Below, in pieces: positions 63,647 through 64,000 of a DNA stretch of 64,000 nucleotides. Position 1 is the first letter of the stretch, and every line of letters starts with the position of its first letter. The position numbers and the translations under genes were made by a program. The DNA comes from Psychrobacillus glaciei (GTDB lineage: Bacteria > Bacillota > Bacilli > Bacillales_A > Planococcaceae), in the NCBI RefSeq assembly GCF_008973485.1, contig NZ_CP031223.1, positions 1,488,001-1,552,000 on the forward strand. The letters run 5' to 3'. The notes beneath the pieces were generated by a model. It had not been told where the DNA came from, searched no databases, and saw nothing but the letters and a program-made list of their open reading frames with translations.

Positions 63647-64000
63647 TTGACAATCAAAGTGGACAATCGTCATTTATATCTTCAAGTAATTGACCGTCTA
63701 AAAAAAGACATTGAAAAAGGCATTTTCAAAGAAAAGGAAAAACTTCCTTCTGAATTTGAATTAGCTAAATCACTTGGAGTAAGTCGTGCAACTTTACGAG
63801 AAGCGCTTCGTTTATTGGAAGAAGAAAATGTCATTATGAGAAGACATGGCGTTGGAACATTTGTGAATTCAAAACCCGTGTTTACTTCAGGAATTGAGCA
63901 ACTCTCAAGTGTTTCATCCATGATTCGGAGTGTTGGTATGGAACCGGGTACGATTTATTTAAGTTCTTTGCAAACGCTTCCTTCTAAAGATGATTTAGAA
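63647..64000 (+). CDS. ymfC: GntR-family regulator (YmfC-like), N-terminal part
   Basis: The 118 residues visible start at TTG 63647 with GGTGGTG upstream and run off the window. The GntR winged helix is complete ([58 protein letters not shown] in parts). The start of a HutC/UTRA-type effector domain follows ([21 protein letters not shown]). The position after spoIIIE matches ymfC of B. subtilis. The ligand is unknown. Identity beyond the GntR/HutC family rests on synteny. Confidence 0.88.
   Translation, partial: MTIKVDNRHLYLQVIDRLKKDIEKGIFKEKEKLPSEFELAKSLGVSRATLREALRLLEEENVIMRRHGVGTFVNSKPVFTSGIEQLSSVSSMIRSVGMEPGTIYLSSLQTLPSKDDLE

Noticed and set aside
1-64000. tRNA, rRNA, prophage or toxin-antitoxin genes
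   Set aside because: None was recognised on either strand; all minus-strand frames are shadows of plus-strand genes.

Overview
The window is 64 kb of low-GC chromosome in which every recognisable protein gene lies on the + strand. It runs from the tail of codY through the complete fla/che (flagellar and chemotaxis) operon, then rpsB-tsf-pyrH-frr, uppS-cdsA-dxr-rasP, polC, the rimP-nusA-infB operon, truB-ribF, rpsO, pnp, mlpA, the sporulation dipicolinate genes, asd-dapA, rnjB, spoIIIE and the start of a GntR regulator. This order matches the Bacillus subtilis codY-to-ymfC segment almost gene for gene. Together with spoVFA, spoVFB and spoIIIE it indicates a motile, spore-forming member of the Bacillales. 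Base composition, the intergenic repeats and the missing proS, dapG and ylxY suggest a Planococcaceae-type bacillus (Psychrobacillus, Lysinibacillus or Sporosarcina-like). The genus is inference only.

Region by region: 1-750 holds the codY end, its terminator, a repeat-like spacer, a possible CodY box and a SigA-type promoter. 752-29154 is one operon of nearly 40 genes: basal body, hook, C-ring, export apparatus, FlhF/FlhG, CheB/A/W/C/D and CheY, SigD, SwrB and SwrD. It also carries two small genes of unknown function, at 27195 and 28376, and a repeat plus a strong hairpin inside the operon before swrD. 29158-36797 covers translation (S2, EF-Ts, RRF), UMP kinase, isoprenoid and phospholipid synthesis and the RasP protease. 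36798-37688 is a repeat-filled gap where related genomes carry proS. 37689-42005 is polC. 42006-42730 is a second repeat-bearing gap that ends in the promoter and attenuator of the rimP-nusA-rnpM-rplGA-infB-ylxP-rbfA operon. 48210-54155 covers truB, ribF, rpsO, pnp and mlpA. 54156-54831 is a third repeat-rich gap. 54832-58496 is ymxH, spoVFA, spoVFB, asd and dapA, linking diaminopimelate and lysine synthesis to spore dipicolinate. 58497-59460 is a fourth repeat-rich gap, followed by rnjB, spoIIIE and partial ymfC.

The genes themselves are conserved. The unexplained material is between them. There are at least two families of dispersed intergenic elements: a GC-rich module with an attached tract of about 21-bp degenerate tandem units, and a separate element of about 325 bp found in one, one and a partial copy upstream of the nusA operon and of rnjB. 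One copy carries a perfect 16-bp inserted hairpin. Other points of interest are the two uncharacterised genes flanking sigD, a hairpin lying between a good Shine-Dalgarno sequence and the swrD start, a terminator-plus-promoter pair before sigD, and an expanded 24/30-bp repeat array in infB. No tRNA, rRNA, CRISPR, prophage or complete insertion sequence was seen.
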